In this document: positions 50,388 through 58,700 of the stretch, piece by piece | Numbering within the stretch: the stretch's first letter is position 1 | How the letters are laid out: every line of letters begins with the position of its first letter | Source of the DNA: an uncultured Tessaracoccus sp. | Lineage (GTDB): Bacteria; Actinomycetota; Actinomycetes; Propionibacteriales; Propionibacteriaceae | Assembly (NCBI RefSeq): GCF_947255005.1 | Contig: NZ_CAMYFI010000001.1 | Location: 1-64,000 of the forward strand | Direction: 5' to 3' | Length of the DNA: 64,000 nucleotides | Translations under genes and position numbers: made by a program | The notes under the pieces: generated by a model | Seen by the model: the letters and a program-made list of their open reading frames with translations, nothing else | Told to the model about the DNA's origin: nothing | Database searches by the model: none

Positions 50388-53300
50388 TTACTTGTTGCGA
50401 CGGCCGATCAGCACGGCACCTGCCATCAGCGCGAGCATGAAGATCGCGCCGGTGGAGGCATCCGCACCAGTCTTCGGCATGCCGGGCTTCGGCTTATCCT
50501 TGCCTCGACTGCCCTGGTCACCTTGACCATCCTGGTCATCCTGACCGTCCTTGTTGCCTTGGTCGTCAGGAGTCGGGGCCTGCTGATCCCCGCTGGGCAC
50601 GAACGGGATACCCGCCGGCACGTTGGTGTCGAGGCTCAGAGCGTTGACGATCGTGTAGTGGAGGTCGGTCTGGTCGGTGAAACCGAGGACATTCTCCGCC
50701 GACGGGCCCTGTGCTGCGATGCGCAGTTGAGCGCCGGTGTGCGTCGAAGCCGAGTTCTTCACCGCAGCCTCGTTGGTGGGAGCAGAAGCGTAGTTCACGC
50801 TCATCTCGTGGCCGTCAGCCGTGCGAAGCTTCGTCACGAGGCCCGAGGTGAGGACGCTGTTCTGCACGATCTGCGAGGTGTGTGCGTGGTCGGCGGTCAC
50901 GACGATGAGCGTGGGCTCCTGGTTCTCAGCCACCCACTTGCGGGCCACCTGCACGGCCTGGTCGAGGTCGTCGAGCTCGCCGATCTGGCCACAGATGTCG
51001 GAATCGTGGTCGGCCTTGTCGATCGACGCGCCCTCCACCTGCAGGAAGAAGCCCTTGTCGTTCTTCAGCAGGTCGAGCGCCTTACCGGTCATGTCAGCCA
51101 TGGTGGGCACATTGTCGGAGCGCTCGGGGTTGAGCTTGCACTCCTCGGGGCCCTTTTTAGCGCCGTCCTCAGTCGGCACGCTGCGCAGGAAGTGGCGCGG
51201 CATGCTGCCCGATGAGAAGAGGCCGAGCACCGGAGTGCTCTGGTCGGCAGCGGTGACGGCGTCGAGCTCAGCCTTGCTGGTGACCACCTTGTAGCCGTTG
51301 GCCTTGGCGTTCTCGACGACGCTCTTGCCAGCCATCCACTCGGTGGAGCCGGCCTTGCCGCTCACCTGCACGGTCTGGTCGAAGGCCTTGGCGCCGCCAC
51401 CCAGGGTGACGTCGGCGCGGGTGTCAACGAGCTGCTCGGAGATGGAGCCGAGACCGCCGTTCTCGCGGTACTGACCCTCGGTCGCGCCGGTCTGGCAGGA
51501 GCTGGAGTTCTTCTCCTTCTCCGGGCCGTAGCATTTGCGGTTCAGCGCGTGCGAGCCCATGACGGCCGGGGTGGCGTCTTGGATCTCGGAGGTGGTCACG
51601 TTGCCGGTTTTCATACCCTTCGCCTTCGCCATCTCCAGCAGGTTGGCGTGCGGGGTGCCGTCGAGGCCGACGCTCACGCCACCGTTGTAGGTCTTGGTGC
51701 CGGTGGCCCAGCCGGTGCCCGACGCGGCGGAGTCCGTCACGTAGGAGGGCTTGCCGGTCTTCGGATCCAGCGCCCAGTGGGTGTAGGAGCCGGTGTAGTC
51801 GAGCGCGTCGACGCCGGGAAGACGGCCGTTGGCGCCGTAGAGGTAGTTACGGGCGGAGGTGATCTCCTGGTCGCCCATGCCGTCGCCGATGAACAAGATG
51901 ACGTTCTTGGCCTGCTCCTTGGAGCGCTGCTGGCCCTCGGCGCCGTACTGGCCACACTCGCCCGGCTCGGGAGCGACGACATTACCGTTCCCGTCCACTT
52001 TGAAGCAGGTCTCGTTCGGGTTCGAAGCGGCGACGGGCTTCTTCAGCGTCGCGTCGGTAGCGCTCTGTTTCTTGTTGGGGTTGAGGTCCAGTGCGCTCAG
52101 CAGGGTGTAGAAGAGGTCGGTCTGGTCGGTCTGGCCGATGACGTTTTCTTCACCCGGGCCGAAGGCAGCCACACGGAGCTGGGCGCCGGTGTGTTGGGTG
52201 GAGCCGTTGGCGATCTGGTCGGTGGGGATGGTTCCGTACGAGACGGTCATCGGAGCGCCGTCAGCGGTCATCACGCGAGCGGTGGCGGACACGTTGTCAG
52301 CCTCGTCGTAGACGATCTGCGTGGTGTGTGAGTGGTCGGCAGTCACGACGACGAGCGTGTTGCCGTCCTTCTTCGCAAAGTCGAGCGCAGCCTTGGTCAC
52401 CTCGTCGAGACGCTCGGTCTCGCCGATCTGGCCGCAGATGTCGGAGCCATGGGCGCGCTTATCAATAGAAGCGGACTCAATCTGGAGGAAGAAGCCTTTC
52501 TCGGCCTTGGGGTCGTCGAGGAGCTCGATGGCCTTGTTCGCCATGAGAGGGAGCTCAGGCTGGGTGCCGATGTCCTGTTTCTCACAGGTATGCGGAGCCT
52601 TCTTCGCACCGCCCACTTCCGCCTGGTACGGGGCGAAGCGGGTGGTCATGTTGCCGTCGTGGAACAGGCCGAGAACGGGGTTGTCCCGATCGGCCTTCGT
52701 CACAGCGGAGAGCTCGTCGGCGGTGGTGACCACCTGGAAGCCATTGTCCTTGGCGTTCTCGAGCACCGACTTGCCGGCGGTCCACTCGGTCTGCTTGATG
52801 CCATCCACGCCGGTGAGGAACGGGTTGCGGCCGGGGCCGCTCTCCTGCACGATCTGGTTGAAGGCCTTGGCGCCGCCACCGAGAGTGACGTCGGCCCGAG
52901 TTTCGACGAGCTGCTCGGAGATGGAGCCGAGGCCGCCGTTCTCGCGGTACTGCTGGTTGTAGAAGTCGCCGAAGCAACCCTTATTGCCTTCCTTCGTGTT
53001 CTCCGGGCCGTAGCACTTGCGGCCGACTGCGTGGGAGCCCATGCCCGCCGGGGTAGCGTCCTGAATCTCAGACGTGGAGACGTTGCCGGTGCGCATGCCG
53101 GCCTTCTTGGCGATCTCGATCAAGTTCTCGACGGGTTTGCCGTCGATCTGGATGCCGAGCGCGCCATTGTACGTCTTGGTGCCGGTCGACCATGCGGTGG
53201 CGGAAGCGGCGGAGTCCGTCACGTAGTTGAACTTGCCGCTGGCGTCGATGGAGTGGTGGGTGTACATGCCCTCCGAGGTGAGCTCGTCGATGCCCTCGAA

Positions 53301-53630
53301 GCGGCCTGCCGCACCCTTGAGGTAGTTGCGGGCAGCGGTGATTTCCTGCTGGCCCATGCCGTCGCCGATGATGAGGATCACGTTGCGAGCGGTGGCGTCG
53401 GTGCGGCCCTGGCCGGCCTTGCCGAATTGGGCGCAGTCGCCAGGCCCAGGAGCCGTGACGTTGCCGTCCGCGTCGATGGTGACACAGTTTTCAGGACCGT
53501 TGTAGGAGCGGGTCGTGGGCGCACTGGCCGCGTCGCCGGGGGACGCAGTCATCGCCAGCGAACCGATCATGCCGGTCAGCGTGAGCGCGGCCAGCGAAGC
53601 CGTGCGACGCTTGGATGAACGATGAGACAT
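50388..53630 (-). CDS. Tandem-domain alkaline phosphatase with cell-wall sorting signal
   Basis: A 1080-residue exported protein built from two complete PhoA-like domains. After a signal peptide, domain 1 (~40-545) and domain 2 (~546-1015) each begin with a C..D..GNV.AP.PG..C module and carry IGDGMG-QEIT (metal). The nucleophile serine is in VTDSAAS: Ser140 in domain 1, Ser634 in domain 2. Each also has TADHSHT or TADHAHT. A Gln/Asp/Gly-rich wall-spanning stretch leads to MPKTGADAS, a hydrophobic helix and RRNK, a sortase-type anchor with Met for Leu. Start ATG 53630 gives the signal peptide, and a longer frame does not. A PHO-box-like repeat lies ~95 bp upstream. Confidence 0.92.
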   Translation of the reverse strand: MSHRSSKRRTASLAALTLTGMIGSLAMTASPGDAASAPTTRSYNGPENCVTIDADGNVTAPGPGDCAQFGKAGQGRTDATARNVILIIGDGMGQQEITAARNYLKGAAGRFEGIDELTSEGMYTHHSIDASGKFNYVTDSAASATAWSTGTKTYNGALGIQIDGKPVENLIEIAKKAGMRTGNVSTSEIQDATPAGMGSHAVGRKCYGPENTKEGNKGCFGDFYNQQYRENGGLGSISEQLVETRADVTLGGGAKAFNQIVQESGPGRNPFLTGVDGIKQTEWTAGKSVLENAKDNGFQVVTTADELSAVTKADRDNPVLGLFHDGNMTTRFAPYQAEVGGAKKAPHTCEKQDIGTQPELPLMANKAIELLDDPKAEKGFFLQIESASIDKRAHGSDICGQIGETERLDEVTKAALDFAKKDGNTLVVVTADHSHTTQIVYDEADNVSATARVMTADGAPMTVSYGTIPTDQIANGSTQHTGAQLRVAAFGPGEENVIGQTDQTDLFYTLLSALDLNPNKKQSATDATLKKPVAASNPNETCFKVDGNGNVVAPEPGECGQYGAEGQQRSKEQAKNVILFIGDGMGDQEITSARNYLYGANGRLPGVDALDYTGSYTHWALDPKTGKPSYVTDSAASGTGWATGTKTYNGGVSVGLDGTPHANLLEMAKAKGMKTGNVTTSEIQDATPAVMGSHALNRKCYGPEKEKNSSSCQTGATEGQYRENGGLGSISEQLVDTRADVTLGGGAKAFDQTVQVSGKAGSTEWMAGKSVVENAKANGYKVVTSKAELDAVTAADQSTPVLGLFSSGSMPRHFLRSVPTEDGAKKGPEECKLNPERSDNVPTMADMTGKALDLLKNDKGFFLQVEGASIDKADHDSDICGQIGELDDLDQAVQVARKWVAENQEPTLIVVTADHAHTSQIVQNSVLTSGLVTKLRTADGHEMSVNYASAPTNEAAVKNSASTHTGAQLRIAAQGPSAENVLGFTDQTDLHYTIVNALSLDTNVPAGIPFVPSGDQQAPTPDDQGNKDGQDDQDGQGDQGSRGKDKPKPGMPKTGADASTGAIFMLALMAGAVLIGRRNK

Positions 53631-53724
53631 GGGTCGCCTTTCTTGCAGCTCGGATGTTGGGAACAACATCTCGTTGAGGTCCCCTCCATCCCATCGCCCG
53701 CAATCAACCAATGCCCGCACAACA

Positions 53725-53753
53725 GATGACCATTTGGTGAACAATTGGAAACT
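53725..53753 (-). promoter_or_regulatory. Candidate PHO box upstream of the phosphatase gene
   Basis: On the minus strand three heptamers resembling GTTCACC lie exactly 11 bp apart: AGTTTCC, GTTCACC, GGTCATC (plus-strand positions 53747, 53736, 53725). This is the layout of actinobacterial PhoP boxes. It lies 95-123 bp before the phosphatase start codon. Confidence 0.55.
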
Positions 53754-53916
53754 TGGGAACACAGGGATGACAAGTGCAAACGGGTGTCCAGCAGCGATGT
53801 GTACTTCCGTTGTTCACCTAGCGTGGGCTTGTTGCGAATCGATGTCAGTACCTCTCGCGGAGGGCCGGTCTGCGCGCAGATTGCACGTCGGAGCCCCGTT
53901 GTTCGGCTGAGGGCAC

Positions 53917-53932
53917 TAGGCTGCGAGAGGTG
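53917..53932 (+). promoter_or_regulatory. -10 box and leaderless start of the dipeptidase gene
   Basis: TAGGCT, 7 nt, then GTG at 53930. No ribosome site. Confidence 0.55.
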
Positions 53933-55264
53933 AACATCTCCGAAGCATCTGCACGTGTCCTGCCCGGCGTTCTTGACGACCTCAAGCGTCTCGTCGCTAT
54001 CCCTTCCATCTCTTCCCTGCCCGAGCATCACGACGACGTGGTAGCCGCTAGTGAAGAAGTGGCTCGACTCATCCGTGAGGCCGGAGCCGCTGAGGTTCGC
54101 TTCCTGGAAGCGGGTGGCAAACCCGCCGTCTACGCGCACTTCCCGGCCCCCGAAGGCCAGCCCACGGTGCTGCTCTACTCCCACTACGACGTCCAGCCCA
54201 CCGGCGATGTCGCGCAGTGGAGCTCGAACCCGTTCGAGGCCACCGAGCGCGACGGGCGATTGTTTGGCCGAGGCACCGCCGACGACAAGGGCGGCGTGGC
54301 CGTGCACCTGGCCGCGCTGCGCGCCTTCGACGGCAAGCCGCCGGTGGGAGTCAAGCTGCTCATCGAGGGAGAGGAGGAGCAGGGCTCCCCGACGATGTCC
54401 GCCATCCTCGATAAGTACCCCGACGAAACCAGCGCCGACGTGTTCGTGATCGCGGACGCCACCAACTGGGAGGTGGGAACGCCGTCGCTCACCACCATGC
54501 TGCGCGGCCTCGTCGACGCCACCGTCACGGTGAAGACACTCGAGACCCCGATGCACTCCGGCGCCTACGGCGGTGTGGTTCCCGACGCGCTCACCGCGCT
54601 GTGCCGCCTCATGGCAACGCTCCACGACGAGCGAGGCAACGTCGCGATTGAGGGTCTGGTGAGCTCCGACGACGTGGCCGTCGACTACTCCGACGAACGC
54701 CTGCGCGAGGAGACCGGCCTGCTCGACGGCGTCGAACTCATCGGCGACGGGCCTGCCGCCGCGCGCCTGTGGACCAAGCCGACGGCCTCCGTGCTCGCCA
54801 TCGACGCCACCCCGGTCAAAGACGTGTCGAACGTGCTTGTTGCGAGCGCGCGCGCCGTCGTGAGCGTGCGGATTGCGCCCACCGACGACCCGGAACACGC
54901 CAGCGAAGCGCTGAAGAAACACCTCCTCGAGCACGCGCCGTGGGGCGCGCACGTGGAGGTGGAAGCCGGGCGCGGCGGTTCCGGCAGCTTCCTCGAACTC
55001 ACCGACGATCGCGCCCAGGCTGCCGTCGCGGCCTTCCGGGAAGCCTTCGGCAAGGAGCCCGTCGAAATGGGCTGCGGCGGATCCATCCCGATCGTTGCCG
55101 ACTTCTCCAGCCGCAACCCGGACGCGCTCGTGCTCGTCACCGCAGTCGTCGACCCGTACTCACGGATGCACGGCATCAACGAGTCGCTCGGCCTCGACGA
55201 CTTCGGCAAAGCCTGCCACGCTGAGGCGCAGCTCCTGGCCAACCTCGCGGAGGTCCAGGCATGA
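53930..55264 (+). CDS. M20 family dipeptidase
   Basis: A 444-residue zinc metallopeptidase of the M20 family. The metal ligands are visible: His-x-Asp in YSHYDVQPTG, the bridging Asp in GRGTADDKGG, the catalytic Glu pair in LIEGEEEQGS, and DATN later. The lid/dimerisation domain follows (MHSGAYGGVVPDAL). It is of the CNDP/DapE-like dipeptidase type. Overlaps aspA by four bases, so peptide breakdown and aspartate deamination are on one message. Confidence 0.93.
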   Translation: MNISEASARVLPGVLDDLKRLVAIPSISSLPEHHDDVVAASEEVARLIREAGAAEVRFLEAGGKPAVYAHFPAPEGQPTVLLYSHYDVQPTGDVAQWSSNPFEATERDGRLFGRGTADDKGGVAVHLAALRAFDGKPPVGVKLLIEGEEEQGSPTMSAILDKYPDETSADVFVIADATNWEVGTPSLTTMLRGLVDATVTVKTLETPMHSGAYGGVVPDALTALCRLMATLHDERGNVAIEGLVSSDDVAVDYSDERLREETGLLDGVELIGDGPAAARLWTKPTASVLAIDATPVKDVSNVLVASARAVVSVRIAPTDDPEHASEALKKHLLEHAPWGAHVEVEAGRGGSGSFLELTDDRAQAAVAAFREAFGKEPVEMGCGGSIPIVADFSSRNPDALVLVTAVVDPYSRMHGINESLGLDDFGKACHAEAQLLANLAEVQA

Positions 55265-56742
55265 GCCGCATCGAACGCGACTCGCTCGGCGAGCTGGAGA
55301 TTCCTTCCGACGTCTACTGGGGCGTGCACACCGCCAGGGCCGTCGAAAATTTCCCCATCAGCAAGCGCGCGATCGGCGTGTATCCCGACCTCATCCGTGC
55401 CTTCGCGCAGGTGAAACAGGCCGCGGCACGCGCCAACGCCGACCTCGGTGAACTCGACGACGAACGCGCCGGCTACATCGACCAAGCCTGCCAAGACATC
55501 ATCGACGGACGCCTGCAAGACCAGTTCGTCGTCGGGGTCATTCAGGGTGGGGCCGGCACCAGCACGAATATGAACGTGAACGAGGTGATCGCAAACCGGG
55601 CGTTGGAGATCGCTGGCCACCCCAAGGGTGACTACGCGTTCATCCATCCCATCGATCACGTGAACCGCGCGCAGTCCACCAACGACTCGTACCCGTCGGC
55701 GGTGAAGCTCGCCATCGCGGCGGCCATCAAGAAACTCATCGCGGAAGTGCAGCTGCTGCAGTACTCGTTCCATCTGAAGGGCCGCGAGTTTCGCCATGTG
55801 CTGAAGGTGGGGCGCACCCAGCTGCAAGACGCCGTGCCCATGACTCTCGGGCAGGAATTTCACGGGTTTTCCACCACCCTCGCCCAGGACATCGAGCGTC
55901 TCCAAGGTCTCCTTCCGCTGCTGTTCAGCCTTAATCTCGGCGCGACGGCGATTGGCACCGGCATCAACGCGCACGTCGATTACGCCCCCGCGGTGATGCA
56001 ACACCTGCGCGCCATCACGGGCGAAGCTGGCCTGTCCACCGCGCGTGACCTCATTGAGGCGACGAGCGACACCGGCGTGTTCATGTCCACGTCGGCGGTG
56101 GTGAAGCGCGCCGCCATGAAGGTCAGCAAGATCTGCAACGACCTCCGTCTGCTCTCTTCCGGCCCGCAGGCAGGCTTGGGTGAGATCAATCTACCCGCCC
56201 GTCAGGCTGGTTCGTCGATCATGCCAGGCAAGGTCAACCCGGTGATCCCGGAGGCGGTATCGCAGGTGGCGTACGTCGTCGCGGGCTCGGATGTGACGGT
56301 GGCGATGGCCTCCGAGGCTGGGCAGCTGCAGCTCAACGCCTTCGAACCCGTGATGGCGCACGTCATTTTGCAGAACACGACGTGGCTGCGCCGGGCTATC
56401 CGGACGCTACGCATCAATTGCGTCGACGGCATCACCGCCAACGAGGAGCACCTGGCGGAGATGGTCAAGAACTCCGTGGGCGTCGTGACTGCGCTGTCGC
56501 CCGCCATCGGCTACCAAGCCGCTGCCGACGTCGCGAAGGCCGCGCTACGGGGCGAAGGTACCGTGAGGGAACTCGTCGTGCAGCGCGGGCTGCTCGACGA
56601 AGCGCAGGTGGACGCCATGATGAACCCGGCCCAGCTGTCGAATCAGGGGCCGGAAACTCAGACGATGCCCAAGCTCACGCCCGAACTCATCGCCGCGATT
56701 GAAAGCGACCTCGACTCCGCGGATCGCTTCGAACACTACTGA
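55261..56742 (+). CDS. aspA: Aspartate ammonia-lyase
   Basis: Converts aspartate to fumarate and ammonia. The 493-residue protein carries the fumarase/aspartase signature GSSIMPGKVNP. Upstream substrate motifs are GGAGTSTNMNVNEVIANRA and RAQSTNDSYPS. Fumarate formed would feed reduction to succinate, the route shared by propionibacteria. The gene is coupled to the dipeptidase upstream, and its last 7 bp overlap the end of the convergent HPr gene. Confidence 0.94.
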   Translation: MSRIERDSLGELEIPSDVYWGVHTARAVENFPISKRAIGVYPDLIRAFAQVKQAAARANADLGELDDERAGYIDQACQDIIDGRLQDQFVVGVIQGGAGTSTNMNVNEVIANRALEIAGHPKGDYAFIHPIDHVNRAQSTNDSYPSAVKLAIAAAIKKLIAEVQLLQYSFHLKGREFRHVLKVGRTQLQDAVPMTLGQEFHGFSTTLAQDIERLQGLLPLLFSLNLGATAIGTGINAHVDYAPAVMQHLRAITGEAGLSTARDLIEATSDTGVFMSTSAVVKRAAMKVSKICNDLRLLSSGPQAGLGEINLPARQAGSSIMPGKVNPVIPEAVSQVAYVVAGSDVTVAMASEAGQLQLNAFEPVMAHVILQNTTWLRRAIRTLRINCVDGITANEEHLAEMVKNSVGVVTALSPAIGYQAAADVAKAALRGEGTVRELVVQRGLLDEAQVDAMMNPAQLSNQGPETQTMPKLTPELIAAIESDLDSADRFEHY

Positions 56743-57029
56743 GCCAGTGGCGACTTGGACGCGAGCGGGCGTTGCCTCGTGTCCAAGTCTTGCTCAATGA
56801 GTTCGGCGATTGCCCTCGCCGCAGACTCGTCCTCGCTCATGACCGTCACCGCTGCACCGTGCTCTGCGCCGAGCGACATGATCATGAGCGGGGAACTCGC
56901 AACGACGGACTGGCCGTTGTGGGTCAAGATGACGGAAGCGTCGAGTGTCTGGGCAGCCTGGGCAATGATGCGAGCCGGGCGTGCGTGCAGCCCAATGGTC
57001 GATCCGACGGTGACGATCATCTCAGTCAT
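56736..57029 (-). CDS. ptsH: Phosphocarrier protein HPr
   Basis: A 97-residue PTS phosphocarrier that passes phosphate from enzyme I to sugar-specific EII components. The active His15 is in GLHARPA. The regulatory site is occupied by Ser46, in VASSPLMIMSLGA. The C-terminus is about 10 residues longer than usual (TRQRPLASKSPLAQ). Start ATG 57029 with GAAGGGAGAAGG upstream. No other PTS gene is in the window. Confidence 0.93.
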   Translation of the reverse strand: MTEMIVTVGSTIGLHARPARIIAQAAQTLDASVILTHNGQSVVASSPLMIMSLGAEHGAAVTVMSEDESAARAIAELIEQDLDTRQRPLASKSPLAQ

Positions 57030-57231
57030 TGCCTTCTCCCTTCTGCTGTGAATTGTGTGTCGTTCTCTGCCGCGCTGCGTGAACGAGACGTTAGGCCAAT
57101 GTGTACACCACCGATGCAAATGGGGTGTGCGGCGATCATTGCCAATCCCAATTATCCCCCAAAGAGATGTGTCTGGGTAATCGGGGTGGTCCAGGCTCCA
57201 TTTGGCGGTTTGGAAGAGAGCCGAGAAGTCA

Positions 57232-57244
57232 ATACCCTGGGTAT
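57232..57244. promoter_or_regulatory. Candidate operator of the TetR-type regulator
   Basis: ATACCCTGGGTAT, a 13-bp near-perfect palindrome, lies 26 bp before the regulator's start codon. A related half, GGTAT, occurs 14 bp further on. Placement suits autoregulation. Confidence 0.4.
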
Positions 57245-57270
57245 GTAAAACCGACGGTATTGGAGTGCTC

Positions 57271-57873
57271 ATGGTCACCAGGCCTACCCGCAGCGAGGTG
57301 CAGCATGAGCTGCTGCGCTCCGCAGAAGCAGTATTCTCCGAACAGGGCTATCAGCGGGCGAGCCTCAACCAAATTGCGGAGCGCGCCGGATTCACCAAGG
57401 GCGCGGTGTACTCGAACTTCAAATCCAAACCCGAACTGTACGTCGCCACCTGTGAGCGGTGGATTATGGCGTCGGTGCAGAACCTGCAGCCCCGCCTCAG
57501 CGCTGCTATCGAGGGCGTCGACGAGTTGGAGCTCATCGCGGAACGCCTGGCGGAAGTATTAGTGGAACAGATCCCCGATGCCGTGATCCACCAGCGCACG
57601 CTTGCCGAATTTCGTCTGCTTGCTGTTCATGCTGACGGGGTGCGCGAGGGATACGCCACACTGCTGGAGCGGCGCATGGCTATGGTTGAGGATGTGCTCG
57701 CAGGCCATCCCCTGACGAGCGGATACAGTGAGGAGCGGCGTCGAAACATCGCCTTCGGCGCACTCACCATGCTCACTTCGTTGACGATGGAATGTGTGGC
57801 GGCGCCCGCCGTCGTATCGTTTTCCCTGGCGCGCGAAGCGTTGGCCCGATGCCTGAAAGGACTGCTCGCATGA
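57271..57873 (+). CDS. TetR-family transcriptional regulator
   Basis: A 200-residue repressor with the N-terminal helix-turn-helix SLNQIAERAGFTKGAVYSNF and a helical ligand-binding domain. Start ATG 57271, preceded by GGAGTG. An upstream in-frame extension to 57202 lacks a ribosome site and crosses the candidate operator. It is the first gene of a three-gene coupled operon with an ABC-type ATPase and a YhgE/Pip membrane protein, which it presumably controls. Confidence 0.9.
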   Translation: MVTRPTRSEVQHELLRSAEAVFSEQGYQRASLNQIAERAGFTKGAVYSNFKSKPELYVATCERWIMASVQNLQPRLSAAIEGVDELELIAERLAEVLVEQIPDAVIHQRTLAEFRLLAVHADGVREGYATLLERRMAMVEDVLAGHPLTSGYSEERRRNIAFGALTMLTSLTMECVAAPAVVSFSLAREALARCLKGLLA

Positions 57874-58700
57874 ACGCCGTGCTCGAAGCCAAGAACCTGG
57901 AAGCCGAAGGCCCTCGTGGGCGCATTTTCGGCCCACTCGACCTCACCCTCGACGCTCGCCAGATCTGTGTGGTGCACGGTGAGCAGGGCAGCGGCAAATC
58001 GTCGCTGCTACTCGCGTTGGCGGCCAGGCTGCGCGCCGCCACCGGCAGCCTCACCATCGACGGGATCGACGCCATCGCCAACCCCCGTCGTGCTATGGCC
58101 CTCACCGGCGTCGCACGGCTGGGCGACTACGTCGCGCCAGAAGACCGCCTGACGCTGCGCGAGTCCCTGTTTGAGCGCTGCTTTCTCGAAGGCATTTCCG
58201 TCCACGACGGGGTCGCCCGCGCAGATCAGTTGGAGCGGCTCGTCGGGTTCCGACTCGACCGCACCACCGAGATGGCCGACTTCACCCCGCTCGAGCGCAC
58301 CATCGCGTCGGTGGGGCTCGTCATGCTCCGGCCGTCGAAGGTCGTGGTGCTCGACGATGCGGACGTGCTGGTGCCGCACGAACAGCAGCCGCTGATGTTC
58401 GAGCTCATTTCGAGGATGCTGTCCCTCGACGACGCGGTGCTGATCGCCGCCACCCTCGACCGAGGCACAGCGCCCGCGGGCGCCGTCGAGGTGACACTGC
58501 CGTCGCAGAAGAAGAAATCGTCGAGGCCTATCGACGAGGGGCTCGCCATCGTCGGTTTGTCGAAGGCCGAGCCCTTCGAGATTGATCCCGACGTGGTGGT
58601 GGCAAGCATTCGCAACGCGGGCCCCATCGAAGATTCGGTGCCCGATGACAATGACACGCCAACCGAAGACGACGGCGATGACGAGGAGGCTGAGGTATGA
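57870..58700 (+). CDS. ABC-type ATPase with degenerate signature
   Basis: A 276-residue nucleotide-binding protein. Walker A is GEQGSGKSS (residues 37-45). Walker B ends VVVLDDADVL, with Asp163 where most ABC ATPases have the catalytic Glu. The LSGGQ signature is replaced by DFTPLERTI. After residue ~215 a non-ABC tail continues (QKKKSSRPIDEGLAIVGL), ending in an acidic cluster (DNDTPTEDDGDDEEAEV). It overlaps both neighbours by four bases. It may be a regulatory or weakly active ATPase for the YhgE/Pip protein. Confidence 0.78.
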   Translation: MNAVLEAKNLEAEGPRGRIFGPLDLTLDARQICVVHGEQGSGKSSLLLALAARLRAATGSLTIDGIDAIANPRRAMALTGVARLGDYVAPEDRLTLRESLFERCFLEGISVHDGVARADQLERLVGFRLDRTTEMADFTPLERTIASVGLVMLRPSKVVVLDDADVLVPHEQQPLMFELISRMLSLDDAVLIAATLDRGTAPAGAVEVTLPSQKKKSSRPIDEGLAIVGLSKAEPFEIDPDVVVASIRNAGPIEDSVPDDNDTPTEDDGDDEEAEV

